64,000 bases of DNA from Anaerococcus sp. mt242 (GCF_016798225.1 NZ_JAEUYX010000004.1:62001-126000); one strand, 5' to 3'. Shown: positions 41,866 to 51,532, counted from the first letter of the stretch. Numbers and translations are program-made. Notes: generated by a model from the letters alone, not told the origin.

Positions 41866-43170
41866 TTACTTCATTGCTCTTGTTCTTTCCATGCCCATTG
41901 AATCTTTAGCATGGTCTGTAGCATGGTGCATTTCTACTGGGATATTTGCAACGTTTGCTGCTACTGTGTTTGAACAATCTGTACAGTGTCCGATCAAGAT
42001 ATCTTTTGCACCGTTTTTGTAAAGATTTAATACTTTTTCTGCTTGACCTGGGCAAATACCTGGGTTTTGACATTTAAATACGCCTGGTTTTACTTCCATA
42101 GCATTTTTACAAGTTTCATATCCTACTAAATCTTCTTCTTTTACACCCATCATTTCTGCAATGTGAAGTAATCTATCTTTGTTTGGTCCACAAGCACAAC
42201 GAATGATGCCAAGTTTTTCTACTTGTTCACATGGGTCTGCTACGATGATTCCACCAACTGTTTTTGATAAAATTTCTTCTTCAAGCATTGAATGACCTGT
42301 ATATGGTCCACCGATGATGATTTCTCCAGAGTTTTCACGAACTCCACCAAATTCTTCGATGATATCAGAAAGAATTGTTCCGATTGGATATGTTCTTACT
42401 GCATATTCGTTTTTGCCTAAATCATTTAGATTTCCGGCAACTGTCATCATTTTGTCAATAAGTGGTTTGCCATCTGTGTATGCATCATAAACTGCTATAG
42501 TTGTTTCTGAGTTCATTACAACTGCATCAGCAACATTTGGTAGGTCAGTTACACTTAGTAATTGGTTCAAAACGTCTCTAATGATAGCACGTTCTTCACC
42601 AACTGGATACATATTTTTAAGTGGGAAAACTCTAATGTCTGTAATATTATTTTCTTTAAGAAGTTTTGTTAATGCTTTGATTTCTTCTGTATGAATTATC
42701 TTCATAGCAATAAATGCCATTTTTGCATTGATTCCTTCTTTAACTAGTTTTACAGCATCTATAAATTTTTGTGGGTCTTCTTTAATTTGTGCAATGTTAT
42801 GCTCAAGGATTGGCTCACATTCTGATGCATTTATTAAAAGATATCCCTCACCCTTTAAATCTGTGTTAAGTTTTACATATGTTGGGAAACCTGCACCACC
42901 AAGTCCGATAATACCAGCTTCTCTAGCAACATCAGCAAGACTATCTTTTTTCTCTATTTTTAAATAATCCTTATTATCATCTGTTTTTTCTATGTAGATG
43001 GCTTCATCAGTTACTTCGCTAACTTTACCATTTACAGATGAATAAATTGGTACTGATAATTGTTCAGGGTCAAAATCAGCAATTTTTTGGCCTCTTTTAA
43101 CCTCATCACCGCTATTTACAATAGGTGAAGCAGGAGCACCAATACCCATTCTTAGGTTAAATTTTAACAT
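41866..43170 (-). CDS. prdC: PrdC, RnfC-like electron-transfer protein of proline reductase
   Basis: 434 residues. An RnfC-type barrel-sandwich N terminus (GIGAPASPIVNSGDEVKRGQKI), then the NADH/FMN-like fold with GLGGAGFPTYVKLN and LLINASECEPILEHN. The C-terminal cysteine motif is PGVFKCQNPGICPGQAEKVL, followed by IGHCTDCSNT. PrdC passes electrons (from NADH or Rnf/thioredoxin) to the reductase. The C. difficile protein carries selenocysteine; this frame has no in-frame TGA, so cysteine is used instead. Promoter 43258-43286. Confidence 0.92.
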   Translation of the reverse strand: MLKFNLRMGIGAPASPIVNSGDEVKRGQKIADFDPEQLSVPIYSSVNGKVSEVTDEAIYIEKTDDNKDYLKIEKKDSLADVAREAGIIGLGGAGFPTYVKLNTDLKGEGYLLINASECEPILEHNIAQIKEDPQKFIDAVKLVKEGINAKMAFIAMKIIHTEEIKALTKLLKENNITDIRVFPLKNMYPVGEERAIIRDVLNQLLSVTDLPNVADAVVMNSETTIAVYDAYTDGKPLIDKMMTVAGNLNDLGKNEYAVRTYPIGTILSDIIEEFGGVRENSGEIIIGGPYTGHSMLEEEILSKTVGGIIVADPCEQVEKLGIIRCACGPNKDRLLHIAEMMGVKEEDLVGYETCKNAMEVKPGVFKCQNPGICPGQAEKVLNLYKNGAKDILIGHCTDCSNTVAANVANIPVEMHHATDHAKDSMGMERTRAMK

Positions 43171-43257
43171 TATATACTCCTTTTACTTTGTTATAGTAAA
43201 TTAAAAACACACTCATGATTGCGTTTATTTGATAAAGACGTCTCTTTACCTATACTA

Positions 43258-43286
43258 ATAGTATGTTTTTTTATCAAAAAAGTCAA
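43258..43286 (-). promoter_or_regulatory. Promoter of prdC
   Basis: -35 TTGACT (43281-43286), 17-bp spacer, -10 TACTAT (43258-43263), about 88 bp before the ATG. The -10 is part of a TACTATTAGTA inverted repeat. Confidence 0.7.
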
Positions 43287-43444
43287 GCATATTGAATACG
43301 TTTGCTTGCCTTAAAAATAGGGAAATAAACTTTGTTAAAAATAATCTTTTATAGTTATCTTGATAATGTTTATTAATAAATTTTATCAATCTTTTTATAA
43401 TTTTTTCAATATGACATATTATCAAATATCCTTTAAATTTCATG
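43287..43444. other. AT-rich spacer between divergent promoters
   Basis: No gene. A minus open frame covering 43255-43443 would start between the two promoters and spans the prdC promoter; no ribosome binding site. Confidence 0.5.
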
Positions 43445-43473
43445 TTGTGTTTTTCATCATTTTAGCTTATAAT
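43445..43473 (+). promoter_or_regulatory. Promoter of the P-type ATPase riboswitch transcript
   Basis: -35-like TTGTGT (43445-43450), 17-bp spacer, -10 TATAAT (43468-43473). Ten bases ahead of the riboswitch. Confidence 0.65.
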
Positions 43474-43482
43474 GAGAGTAGC

Positions 43483-43562
43483 AAAAGGGAGTAGCCCAAT
43501 TATTTAATCGTCAAAACGAATTTTATTCCGGTTAAATAAACCCTCATACGGTGGCAAGACTT
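43483..43562 (+). ncRNA. yybP-ykoY manganese riboswitch
   Basis: Consensus parts are present: AAAAGGGAGTAGCCC at the 5' end, GTCAAAACGAATTTTATTCC-type middle, CCGGTTAAATAAACCCTCAT, and the conserved ACGGTGGCAAGAC at the 3' end. A terminator directly follows whose left arm overlaps the last bases. Mn2+ binding by this class allows readthrough into metal-export genes. Identification by motif; structure not folded. Confidence 0.88.
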
Positions 43563-43590
43563 TTGGCAGTTTTCGCCAAAAGTCTTTTTT
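43558..43590 (+). terminator. Riboswitch expression-platform terminator
   Basis: GACTTTTGGC-agttttc-GCCAAAAGTC perfect 10-bp stem followed by TTTTTT, overlapping the riboswitch 3' end by five bases. Confidence 0.9.
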
Positions 43591-43625
43591 ATTACCATTT
43601 TTGCAAAAATTTTATAGGAGGAAAT

Positions 43626-46295
43626 ATGGACTACCAAGGTTCTAAAAGAGATTTATTAGAAAAAATAAATTCCGATCCTAAGACTGGTCTTTCTTCTAGC
43701 GAAGCACAAGCTCGTTTGGATAAATATGGCCCAAATAGAATTGAGTCATCAAACAAAAAGTCAATGCTAGAAAAAATCAAAGAACAAATCTTAGATCCGA
43801 TGGTTATCTTGCTTATAGTAGCATCAATCATATCAGCTTTTACAGGTGATACTGTTGAAGCAATCATCATTATTGCAATTGTAATTATCAATGCTATTAT
43901 GAGTATTTATCAAGAAGGACAAGCAGAAGATAGTGTAGCAGCCCTTCAAAAAATGAGCAGTCCTGAAGCAACTGTTGTCCGTGATGGAAAACGCGGAAAA
44001 GTAAAGGCAGAAGATCTTGTGCCTGGAGATATTGTTACTCTTGAAACAGGTGATATTATCCCAGCTGACATCAGACTTCTAGATTCTAGAAACTTACAAA
44101 TTGATGAATCATCATTAACTGGTGAGTCAGTAGCAGTAGAAAAAGATGCGGATGAAGTTTATGATACAGAAGTAGGTATTGGAGATCGCAAAAACTCAGC
44201 CTTTTCTTCATCAATCGTAACCTATGGACACGGTGAGGGTGTAATCACCGCAACAGGCCATGATACAGAAATCGGACACATTGCAACAAGTCTTGATTCT
44301 GTAGCTGATAAGGAAACACCACTTCAAAGACAATTAAAAGACTTATCTAAAAAACTTGCAATTCTTGTTATTATAGTTTGTATCCTAGTATTTGTAGTAG
44401 GATATTTTAGAAGCAATATGTCATGGCTGGAAAACTTTATGGTTGCAGTTTCACTTGCAGTAGCAGCAATTCCAGAAGGTCTTACAGCTGTAGTAACAAT
44501 TGTATTATCAATTGGTATGAACCGCATGGTTGAACGTAAAGCTATTGTTAAAAACTTAGTTTCTGTAGAAACTCTAGGTTCTACAACAGCAATTTGTTCT
44601 GATAAAACTGGTACACTTACTCAAAATGAGATGACCATTACAAAAGTATTTACAGATTTTAAAGAATTTGATGTAGCTGGATCTGGCTATACACCAGAAG
44701 GTGATATAACACTTGAAGGCGAAACTATCGCAGATCATGACCAAATCAAACTTCTAATGACTGTAGCTTCATTATCAAATGATGCAAATTTAATTGAAAG
44801 AAATGGACTTTATGAAATAACTGGTGACCCAACAGAAGGTGCTATGCTAACCCTTGCTGAAAAATGGGGCATTGTCCAAGAAGATTTAAATGAAGCTCAT
44901 CCAAGAATTGATGAAATCCCATTTGATTCTGATAGAAAAATGATGACAACCTTCCACGAAATGGATGGCACATACTATGCAATGACTAAGGGTGCGCCAG
45001 ATATTATAATTGGAAATTCTAGCAAAATTATGATAGATGGAAAGCTAGAAGAATTCACAGAAGATATGAAAAGACAAGTTTTAGAGGAAAATACAAAACT
45101 TGCCAAACAAGCACTCCGTGTAATGGCCTATGCATTTAAACCATATGAAACATTAGAAGGAGAAGAGCTTACAACAGAAAATATCGAACGCGAAATGGTA
45201 TTTGTAGGTCTTACAGGTATGATCGACCCACCAAGACCAGAAGCAAAAGCTGCAGTTGCTGAATGCCACAACTCAGGAATCGATGTAATAATGATAACTG
45301 GTGACTATTTTGAAACTGCTCTTGCCATTGCAAAAGAACTTGGAATTGCAGAACGTGAAGACCAAGCTATGCAAGGAAGCGATTTAAATAATAAATCAGA
45401 AGAAGAAATTAGAGAAATTGTAAAGACAAAAAGAATATTTGCCAGAGTTTCTCCACAAAATAAGGTACAATTAGTAAATGCCCTACAAGCAAATGGAAAT
45501 GTTGTTGCTATGACTGGTGATGGAGTAAATGATGCTCCTGCGATTAAAAATGCAGACATTGGTATATCAATGGGTATTACAGGAACTGACGTTGCAAAAG
45601 ATACTGCAGATATGATCTTAGTAGATGATAACTTTGCTACAATAGTAAATGCTGTAGAAGAAGGTAGAGTAATCTTTTCAAATATCAAAAAATTCGTTGG
45701 ATTCTTACTTTCTTGTAATATTGCCGAAGTTTTAATAGTATTCTTATCAATCCTATTTGGACTTCCAAGCCCACTTACACCAATTCAACTACTTTGGTTA
45801 AACCTAGTAACAGATGCTTTCCCAGCACTTGCCCTTGGTGTCGAACCAGCAGAAGCTGATATTATGGAGCGCCCACCTCGCGATCCTAACGAGTCAATCC
45901 TAGCTGGTGAAACTGGTAAAAATGTAATCTTACAATCAATTGCAATTACAATTTCTGTACTTGCAGCCTATGTCATTGGGCTAAACTACATCTTCCCAAA
46001 TAATATTGAAGGTGCTCACACAATGGTATTTGCAACGCTTATTACAAGTGAGCTTTTAAGAGCATTCTCTGTAAGAAGTGAAAGATATACATTAAAAGAA
46101 CTTGGTTGGTTTAGCAACAAAAACTTATTAAAGGCAAATCTATTATCATTTGCCCTACTACTTTTAGTTATGTATGTACCACCACTAAGAAGACTTTTTG
46201 AACTTCAATTTATTACTTGGGAATGGTGGATAATAATCCTATTATCTTTCCTACCACTCATAATTGGAGAAATTAGAAAAAGAGTTAGAAGATAA
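43626..46295 (+). CDS. P-type cation-transporting ATPase, probable Mn2+ (Ca2+) exporter
   Basis: 889 residues from the ATG at 43626, which has AGGAGG at the right distance; an upstream frame extension runs through the riboswitch and is not translated. The family marks are complete: phosphorylation site CSDKTGTLTQNEMT (Asp326), LTGES, TGDxxxTA-like ITGDYFETALAI, MTGDGVNDAPAIKNADIGI and membrane motif VSLAVAAIPEGLTAVVTI (PEGL of the PMCA/SERCA type). C-terminal cation ATPase domain DAFPALALGVEPAE. The riboswitch argues for manganese export, as with the Lactococcus YoaB-type ATPases. Calcium pumping is the alternative. Confidence 0.93.
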   Translation: MDYQGSKRDLLEKINSDPKTGLSSSEAQARLDKYGPNRIESSNKKSMLEKIKEQILDPMVILLIVASIISAFTGDTVEAIIIIAIVIINAIMSIYQEGQAEDSVAALQKMSSPEATVVRDGKRGKVKAEDLVPGDIVTLETGDIIPADIRLLDSRNLQIDESSLTGESVAVEKDADEVYDTEVGIGDRKNSAFSSSIVTYGHGEGVITATGHDTEIGHIATSLDSVADKETPLQRQLKDLSKKLAILVIIVCILVFVVGYFRSNMSWLENFMVAVSLAVAAIPEGLTAVVTIVLSIGMNRMVERKAIVKNLVSVETLGSTTAICSDKTGTLTQNEMTITKVFTDFKEFDVAGSGYTPEGDITLEGETIADHDQIKLLMTVASLSNDANLIERNGLYEITGDPTEGAMLTLAEKWGIVQEDLNEAHPRIDEIPFDSDRKMMTTFHEMDGTYYAMTKGAPDIIIGNSSKIMIDGKLEEFTEDMKRQVLEENTKLAKQALRVMAYAFKPYETLEGEELTTENIEREMVFVGLTGMIDPPRPEAKAAVAECHNSGIDVIMITGDYFETALAIAKELGIAEREDQAMQGSDLNNKSEEEIREIVKTKRIFARVSPQNKVQLVNALQANGNVVAMTGDGVNDAPAIKNADIGISMGITGTDVAKDTADMILVDDNFATIVNAVEEGRVIFSNIKKFVGFLLSCNIAEVLIVFLSILFGLPSPLTPIQLLWLNLVTDAFPALALGVEPAEADIMERPPRDPNESILAGETGKNVILQSIAITISVLAAYVIGLNYIFPNNIEGAHTMVFATLITSELLRAFSVRSERYTLKELGWFSNKNLLKANLLSFALLLLVMYVPPLRRLFELQFITWEWWIIILLSFLPLIIGEIRKRVRR

Positions 46296-46300
46296 AAATA

Positions 46301-46330
46301 AAACCTAAGCTTTAAAGCTTAGGTTTTTTA
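46301..46330 (+). terminator. Terminator of the P-type ATPase gene
   Basis: AACCTAAGC-tttaaa-GCTTAGGTT hairpin then TTTTTTATT. Confidence 0.9.
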
Positions 46331-46383
46331 TTACATAAATTTAGAAATTATAATTTAAAGTAATCGAGCACTTCCATCTTTAC

Positions 46384-47304
46384 TTATAAAAGAACATCCA
46401 TAAAAATTTTCTTAAAACTATCTATATCAATATCTGAAACAAAGTTTATATTTTTATAAGCAGTAGAATGTGTTCTTAAATCAGCTACTGTCATACCACG
46501 AGTAAATTCGCCCCTTGTTTCTACATCCATATGGATCATTTGGCTTTCAAAAATTTCTGGATTTGTATGGTACATAACTGCTAGGGTATCGTGCATAAAG
46601 GTTGTGTAGTTTTCCTCTGCTCCTGCTTGGTCTATTCTTATATCCATAACAGATGATAAGATTTCATTTATTTTTTTATCAGACCTTTTAAAATCCTTGT
46701 GCATATCTATATCATAAGAAGTTTTTGTTGTTACATTTAGACCTAGCATATTGATTTTTATTCCACTATCAAAAACAATGGCAGCGGCTTCTGGGTCAGC
46801 AAAGATATTAAACTCTGCAGTAGCTGTCACATTTCCCATACCGATTGCTCCGCCCATTATAGTAATTTCCTTTATTTTTTCTTTTAGGTCAGGACGGGCC
46901 AGTATAAGACTTGCAATATTTGTAAGAGGGCCTACGGCAATGATTAAAGTCTTATCATTTTCTTCTAAAACTTCTGCCATAGCCTTAATTGCCGATTGAT
47001 TTTCTAATTTTGCAAGCTCATCATCCTTAAATTCGTATCCTAAAAGTCCATTTTCTCCGTGAAATCCTTCTGCCAAAATTTGCTTACCCAAGATTGATTT
47101 ATCAAGACCCTTAAAAATAGGCACTTGCCAATCCATGGCAAAGACTAAACCCCTTAAATTTCTAGTTGTATGTTTAAGTTTTACATTTCCTGCAACTGAG
47201 GATAACATTTTTACATCAAAGATTTCGCTTTTGTTTAAAAAGCTTAGGGCAAAGGCATCATCTATGCCAGGATCTGTGTCAAAAATTGTAGGTACTTTTT
47301 TCAT
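46384..47304 (-). CDS. Nucleoside hydrolase (IunH/RihA-C family)
   Basis: 306 residues. Catalytic calcium site DTDPGIDDAFAL at the N terminus (three Asp), ILAVGPLTNIA-like IIAVGPLTNIASLILA, GGAIGMGNVTATAEFNIFADPEAA, and HDTLAVMYHTNP near the end. Splits ribonucleosides into base and ribose in the cytoplasm for salvage. Stands alone; specificity not predictable. RBS AGGAGA. Confidence 0.9.
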   Translation of the reverse strand: MKKVPTIFDTDPGIDDAFALSFLNKSEIFDVKMLSSVAGNVKLKHTTRNLRGLVFAMDWQVPIFKGLDKSILGKQILAEGFHGENGLLGYEFKDDELAKLENQSAIKAMAEVLEENDKTLIIAVGPLTNIASLILARPDLKEKIKEITIMGGAIGMGNVTATAEFNIFADPEAAAIVFDSGIKINMLGLNVTTKTSYDIDMHKDFKRSDKKINEILSSVMDIRIDQAGAEENYTTFMHDTLAVMYHTNPEIFESQMIHMDVETRGEFTRGMTVADLRTHSTAYKNINFVSDIDIDSFKKIFMDVLL

Positions 47305-47347
47305 TTTTATCTAATCTCCTAAATATAATTTTTTTTACAAAACAAAA

Positions 47348-47365
47348 GACGGAATTAAATCCGCC
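47348..47365 (-). terminator. Terminator of the lipoprotein gene
   Basis: GGCGGAT-tta-ATTCCGTC hairpin (one G-T pair) then TTTTGTTTTG on the minus strand. Confidence 0.65.
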
Positions 47366-47376
47366 TCCTCCAATGA

Positions 47377-48132
47377 TTAATAAACCCAAGTTTTCCAAAC
47401 TATATCTTCGCTTGGGCTATAAAGAATTGGGCCGTAGGCACGATCTGGGCTTGCTTTTTCTTTTTCAGGTCCATTCATTGAATTGATTTGATTTTCTAAA
47501 GCTGTTCCCTTTCTTGTTTCTAGGGGTATTGGTGCACCATCGAGGAATAAAATGTACTCATCATCTACATTTAATTGTTTAGTAAAGTCAACTGTAGCTT
47601 TTTGCGGCATTTCACTATCCACACCCTCTTTTGAAGTTATATATAGATTTTTTAATTTTAGTTTGTAGGATCTATCACCGACTTGTTCTACATATTGAAA
47701 TTCACCGTCAAAACTTGATACATGAATTTCATCTGTTCCAGCTTTTTTTGCTGCATCAGCTAAGCCAGCATCGTAGCCATCCCCACTTTTAGTAGCAAAG
47801 TATTCTCCATTAAATTTACCTTCTTTTAAAAAATTGATTGTAGTATACATTTGTGGGCTATCTTCGCTGATGCTGTCGATTTTTACAGTTTCAAGTTGTT
47901 TAAATACAGAAACGCCTTCTTCCAATTGATCACGAAGGACTTCTTCTTGGATATCTTTATGGTTTTCTAGGTCTTCTTCTATAGTTTGTCTTTTTAATTC
48001 TGGTACTGGATTTATGATTTCTTTTCTTTTTAAAGGTTCTGTCGGCTCTTTTTTTGCTGTTTGATCAGCATTTTGATTGCCACAGGCACTTAAAATTACT
48101 GCTAGGCTTAAAACTAATATATGCTTTCTCAC
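47377..48132 (-). CDS. Lipoprotein of unknown function
   Basis: 251 residues. Lipoprotein signal with lipobox LSAC (VLSLAVILSACGNQ), lipid at Cys17. The rest is soluble, charged and mixed alpha/beta (DRSYKLKLKNLYIT, VDFTKQLNVDDEYILFLDG). I do not recognise a named domain. Externally anchored on the membrane. Alone between the nucleoside hydrolase and the chromate-transporter pair. Confidence 0.75.
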   Translation of the reverse strand: MRKHILVLSLAVILSACGNQNADQTAKKEPTEPLKRKEIINPVPELKRQTIEEDLENHKDIQEEVLRDQLEEGVSVFKQLETVKIDSISEDSPQMYTTINFLKEGKFNGEYFATKSGDGYDAGLADAAKKAGTDEIHVSSFDGEFQYVEQVGDRSYKLKLKNLYITSKEGVDSEMPQKATVDFTKQLNVDDEYILFLDGAPIPLETRKGTALENQINSMNGPEKEKASPDRAYGPILYSPSEDIVWKTWVY

Positions 48133-48198
48133 ATTTTCTCCTTAAAATATGTTATTATTCTTTTCTAATATTGCCTATATATTATACTTTTTTTCACC

Positions 48199-48759
48199 CT
48201 ACAATCCAACAATAATCCCAATTATAGCACTTATGCCAATTACTAGCAGCGGGTGTAGATTTTTAAATTTTACTAGGGCAAAAAGATAAATTGCAAATAA
48301 AATCATTGGTAAAAATTTAAAGAGGTCCATAATATTTCCTGTTTGGCCAAATAAAGGAATATTAAAAAGTGTCATGGCAATAACTGATGCCATAGCTCCT
48401 AAAATCAAACCAGCAGTTGCTGGACGTATAGTTTCAAACATATCATGGACTATTTTTGATGACTTAAACTTTGCCATCATCCTTGCAATTATCAGCGTAA
48501 TGATAATTGGTCCAGTTATCAAAGCAATAGTTGCAAAAATCGCTCCAAGGATACCATAGGATTTAAATCCTGCAAAGGTAGAAATATTTATACCTATTGC
48601 ACCAGGAGTAGATTCTGAAACTGCAATCATATCTAATAGTTCTTCCTCACTAAACCAACCAAAATTTTTGGCCATTTCTTGTAAAAATGGGATAGTAGCC
48701 ATGCCACCACCTATGGCAAAGAGCCCCGCCTTAAAAAATTCCCAAATCATTCTAAGCAT
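48199..48759 (-). CDS. Chromate transporter family protein, second half of a split pair
   Basis: 186 residues with about six hydrophobic helices. CHR domain motifs FFKAGLFAIGGGMATIPFLQ, SESTPGAIGINISTFAGFK and the glycine-rich loop after it. ATG at 48759 is used because GGAAGG stands before it; it overlaps the partner's stop by 8 bp. CHR proteins are a family named for chromate efflux; in anaerobes the substrate is unclear. Works with the neighbour as a heterodimer of half-length proteins. Confidence 0.88.
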   Translation of the reverse strand: MLRMIWEFFKAGLFAIGGGMATIPFLQEMAKNFGWFSEEELLDMIAVSESTPGAIGINISTFAGFKSYGILGAIFATIALITGPIIITLIIARMMAKFKSSKIVHDMFETIRPATAGLILGAMASVIAMTLFNIPLFGQTGNIMDLFKFLPMILFAIYLFALVKFKNLHPLLVIGISAIIGIIVGL

Positions 48760-49291
48760 TTTTTCCCATCCTTCCAAGCAAAATTCCAAAGATAGCAACC
48801 GCTATTACAATAATTACAGGAGATATTTGTAGAAAACCAATAGCTATAAAAGTTAATAAAAATATGGCAAATTTTAAGGGAGTATTTGCATTTTTCTTAA
48901 GCATTTTTAAAACTGAATAAAAAACCAAGGCAGAAACACCCACACGTATTCCTGCGAAAGCATGTTTAATCCAAACAATATGGCTAAAGGCCTTTAAAAA
49001 ATTTGCAATAATTAAAATAATAATTATAGATGGGCTAATAAATCCCAGAGAAGCTATAATACCTCCAAGATTTCCAGCTTGGGAAAAACCACAAAAAGTT
49101 GCAGTATTTACAGCAATTATCCCTGGTGTGGATTGACCAATTGCATAATAATCCAATATTTCGTCACGCGTCGCCCAATTTTTATTATCTACAACTTCCC
49201 TTTCCAAAAGTGGGAGCATAGCATAGCCGCCACCAAAGGTAAAGAGGCCAATTTTGGCAAAAGTAAGGTACAAATCAATTAAAATATTCAA
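48752..49291 (-). CDS. Chromate transporter family protein, first half of a split pair
   Basis: 179 residues. Paralogous CHR domain: FAKIGLFTFGGGYAMLPLLE, GQSTPGIIAVNTATFCGF. Five to six membrane helices. Opposite membrane topology to its partner is typical for split CHR pairs. First of the two genes; RBS AAGGAG. Confidence 0.88.
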   Translation of the reverse strand: MNILIDLYLTFAKIGLFTFGGGYAMLPLLEREVVDNKNWATRDEILDYYAIGQSTPGIIAVNTATFCGFSQAGNLGGIIASLGFISPSIIIILIIANFLKAFSHIVWIKHAFAGIRVGVSALVFYSVLKMLKKNANTPLKFAIFLLTFIAIGFLQISPVIIVIAVAIFGILLGRMGKNA

Positions 49292-49430
49292 AATAAACTC
49301 CTTCTAATATTCTCTTTTTAAGTATAGCATAAAAGTTTTTATTAATTTAAATTTTACAAAGAAATAACATGGCCCTAATAGATTTTTTTTATAATAAATT
49401 TTGGTATTTAAAATTAGAAAAGGAATAAAA

Positions 49431-49883
49431 ATGCAAATTATAGATGAAAATTTAAAATTAAATAAAAACGATAGTCTGACTCACAGGCGATTTCCTTTCA
49501 AACTTGAGGAAAATTTCGATAGAATAATTATAAAATTATCCTACTCCCCAACCCATGTAGGTCAGGGAGAAAATATAGAAGTTTTAAAAGAAGCTGTGGA
49601 AAAGTACTTATCTGATGAGATTTATAGTGTGGAGGACCGAAAGGGAACTCTTGATGCAAATATTGAAAATTTCCTAACTACTAGCCTATTTTATGAAGGA
49701 AAATTTGTTGGCGCCTACCACAATAAGGTAAATGACCAAGAAATAGTAGTTAGCCCAGAATTTTCTTCCAGAGGTTATAAAAAATTTGATGTAAGAGCTG
49801 GATCCTACGAATTTGTCCTATCCATGCACTCTTGCAACAGTGATGTTGATGCCAAAATTTCATTGGAGGCTATAAATGAGTAA
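49431..49883 (+). CDS. Uncharacterised protein paired with the PHP hydrolase
   Basis: 150 residues from the ATG at 49431 (RBS AAAGGAA). Beta-rich, no signal or membrane segment: SLTHRRFPFKLEENFDRIII, FEGKFVGAYH-like FYEGKFVGAYHNK, SSRGYKKFDVRAGSYEFVLS. It resembles the small domain that accompanies CehA/McbA-type PHP proteins and seems to be part of the same functional pair: it overlaps the next gene by 8 bp. Not assigned a function. Confidence 0.65.
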   Translation: MQIIDENLKLNKNDSLTHRRFPFKLEENFDRIIIKLSYSPTHVGQGENIEVLKEAVEKYLSDEIYSVEDRKGTLDANIENFLTTSLFYEGKFVGAYHNKVNDQEIVVSPEFSSRGYKKFDVRAGSYEFVLSMHSCNSDVDAKISLEAINE

Positions 49884-50850
49884 TTTAAAATATGTTCCAG
49901 TTTTGCTCCACTCCCACAGCCACCATTCTGATGGTCACTTAACCCCAGAAGAAGTAGTGAGAAATGCAAAAGATTTTGGATATAAGGCAATGTTTTTAAC
50001 CGACCATAATACAGATGCAGGCGTGGATGAAATATTTGAAAAAAATTTTGATAAGGATATTTTACCTGTTTTTCATGGCGTAGAGTGGACTACTTTTTTT
50101 GGACATTTGCTCATTTTAGGCACTCATGATGCAGGAAATTATACAAAGGCTACACTAACAAATATTGAAGATTGTATAGATGAGATCAGTGCCGAATATC
50201 CTGATGCAGTATTTTCTATAAACCATCCTTTTGATATGGGTAATCCAATTTGTACTGGTTGTCATTTTGAATTTAATATAGATGATTATTCAAAATTTTC
50301 TTATTTAGAGCTTATAAATGGTGAAAATTCTGAAAATAGTAAGTCAACTCAATTAGCTTATAGATTTTGGGAAAAACTTTTAAATGATGGCTACAAATTA
50401 GCAGCCCTTGGTGGCCGTGACTGGCATGTCAAATCTAAAGATGATGATAGTGTGCCAATTAATATGCTTGGCATAAATGGCGAAATTAATGAAAAAAATA
50501 TCCTTGCTGCCATAAAAAATGCAAATACTTATCTGACCTACGGTATTATTTTTAATTATAATTTTAAAAATACTGAGCTAGGTGATGAGATAAGCGAGGG
50601 TGATTTTGCTGGCAAAATTTCAATAGAAAAAAGCAATTTTAAAAATACTAATTATTTAAATATTGTCCCTAAAAAAATTGTAATTTTTAATAACGAAGAC
50701 CTAGTTTTTGAAAAAGAAATTAATTTTGGGGAAGATATCGAATTTAATATAAATCCTAAAAAAGGGTATCTAAGATTTGAAGTCCTTGGGGATATGAAGG
50801 ATACAGAAAATATAAGACTTGTAACTACTTCCCCAATTTTTGTAAAATAA
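49876..50850 (+). CDS. PHP-domain metallohydrolase (CehA/McbA-like)
   Basis: 324 residues. PHP domain metal ligands: LLHSHSHHSDGHLTPEEVV (His cluster), FLTDHNT, VEWTTFFGHLLILG, INHPF and GGRDWHV. Three-metal phosphoesterases of this kind cut phosphate esters. About residue 225 onward is a beta-rich tail. Between a small partner and a HAD phosphatase, it might handle phosphate esters, but the substrate is unknown. Confidence 0.85.
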   Translation: MSNLKYVPVLLHSHSHHSDGHLTPEEVVRNAKDFGYKAMFLTDHNTDAGVDEIFEKNFDKDILPVFHGVEWTTFFGHLLILGTHDAGNYTKATLTNIEDCIDEISAEYPDAVFSINHPFDMGNPICTGCHFEFNIDDYSKFSYLELINGENSENSKSTQLAYRFWEKLLNDGYKLAALGGRDWHVKSKDDDSVPINMLGINGEINEKNILAAIKNANTYLTYGIIFNYNFKNTELGDEISEGDFAGKISIEKSNFKNTNYLNIVPKKIVIFNNEDLVFEKEINFGEDIEFNINPKKGYLRFEVLGDMKDTENIRLVTTSPIFVK

Positions 50851-50860
50851 AGGAGAAAAA

Positions 50861-51520
50861 ATGAAATTATTATTTGATTGCGACGGTACAATCCTTGATT
50901 CTATGCACATTTGGGTAGACCCAATCAACGAAATTTTTGAAAAATATGGTTTTAGACTAGACACACTTTCTAAAGAAGAAAAAGGAAAAATCGAAGCCCT
51001 ACCATTAGATGGTATGTGTCAATTTATTGCTGATGAATTGGCTGAAGATATGAGCAAAGATGATGTACGCCAATATTTTGATGAAATCATCAATGACAGC
51101 TACAAAAATTCACTAATGCCAAAAGATGGAGCCCTAAAAAAATTAGAAGAGCTTCACGATAAAGGCTATGAGATGGCAATTGCTTCATCAACTGACTCAA
51201 TTTATTTAAAACTTGCCTTTGAAAGACTAAATATCGATCAATACTTTAGCTTTTTAACTACTCCAGACCTTGCAGATTCCAAAAAATCTGACAAAGAATA
51301 CTGGCAATATGCGATAGATAAATTTGGAGTAGATGCAAATGAAGTAATCCTATACGATGATGCCCTTTATGCAATAAAATCTGCAAACTCAGTAGGAATC
51401 AACACTTGTGGAGTAAAAGACTTCCCATACAATGAAAATGAGTGGGAAGATATAAAAGAAAACGCGACCCTATATCTAAATGGTATTTGGGAAATAGATG
51501 CTGATAATTTGTTGGGATAA
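50861..51520 (+). CDS. HAD superfamily hydrolase (phosphatase/phosphoglucomutase-like)
   Basis: 219 residues. Motif I LLFDCDGTILDSMHIW (nucleophile Asp), motif II AIASSTDS, motif III Lys in DSKKSDKEYW, motif IV VILYDDALYAI. Cap C1 helical domain between I and II. Beta-phosphoglucomutase/phosphatase-type subclass I. Part of the three-gene + strand operon; terminator 51533-51560. Confidence 0.88.
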   Translation: MKLLFDCDGTILDSMHIWVDPINEIFEKYGFRLDTLSKEEKGKIEALPLDGMCQFIADELAEDMSKDDVRQYFDEIINDSYKNSLMPKDGALKKLEELHDKGYEMAIASSTDSIYLKLAFERLNIDQYFSFLTTPDLADSKKSDKEYWQYAIDKFGVDANEVILYDDALYAIKSANSVGINTCGVKDFPYNENEWEDIKENATLYLNGIWEIDADNLLG

Positions 51521-51532
51521 AATAAATTTAAA

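Noticed and set aside
43255-43443. Minus-strand 62-residue frame before prdC
   Set aside because: No ribosome binding site; it covers the prdC promoter and is basic and AT-driven.
43551-43625. N-terminal extension of the P-type ATPase
   Set aside because: It would translate the riboswitch terminator; the ATG at 43626 has AGGAGG and gives the normal family start.
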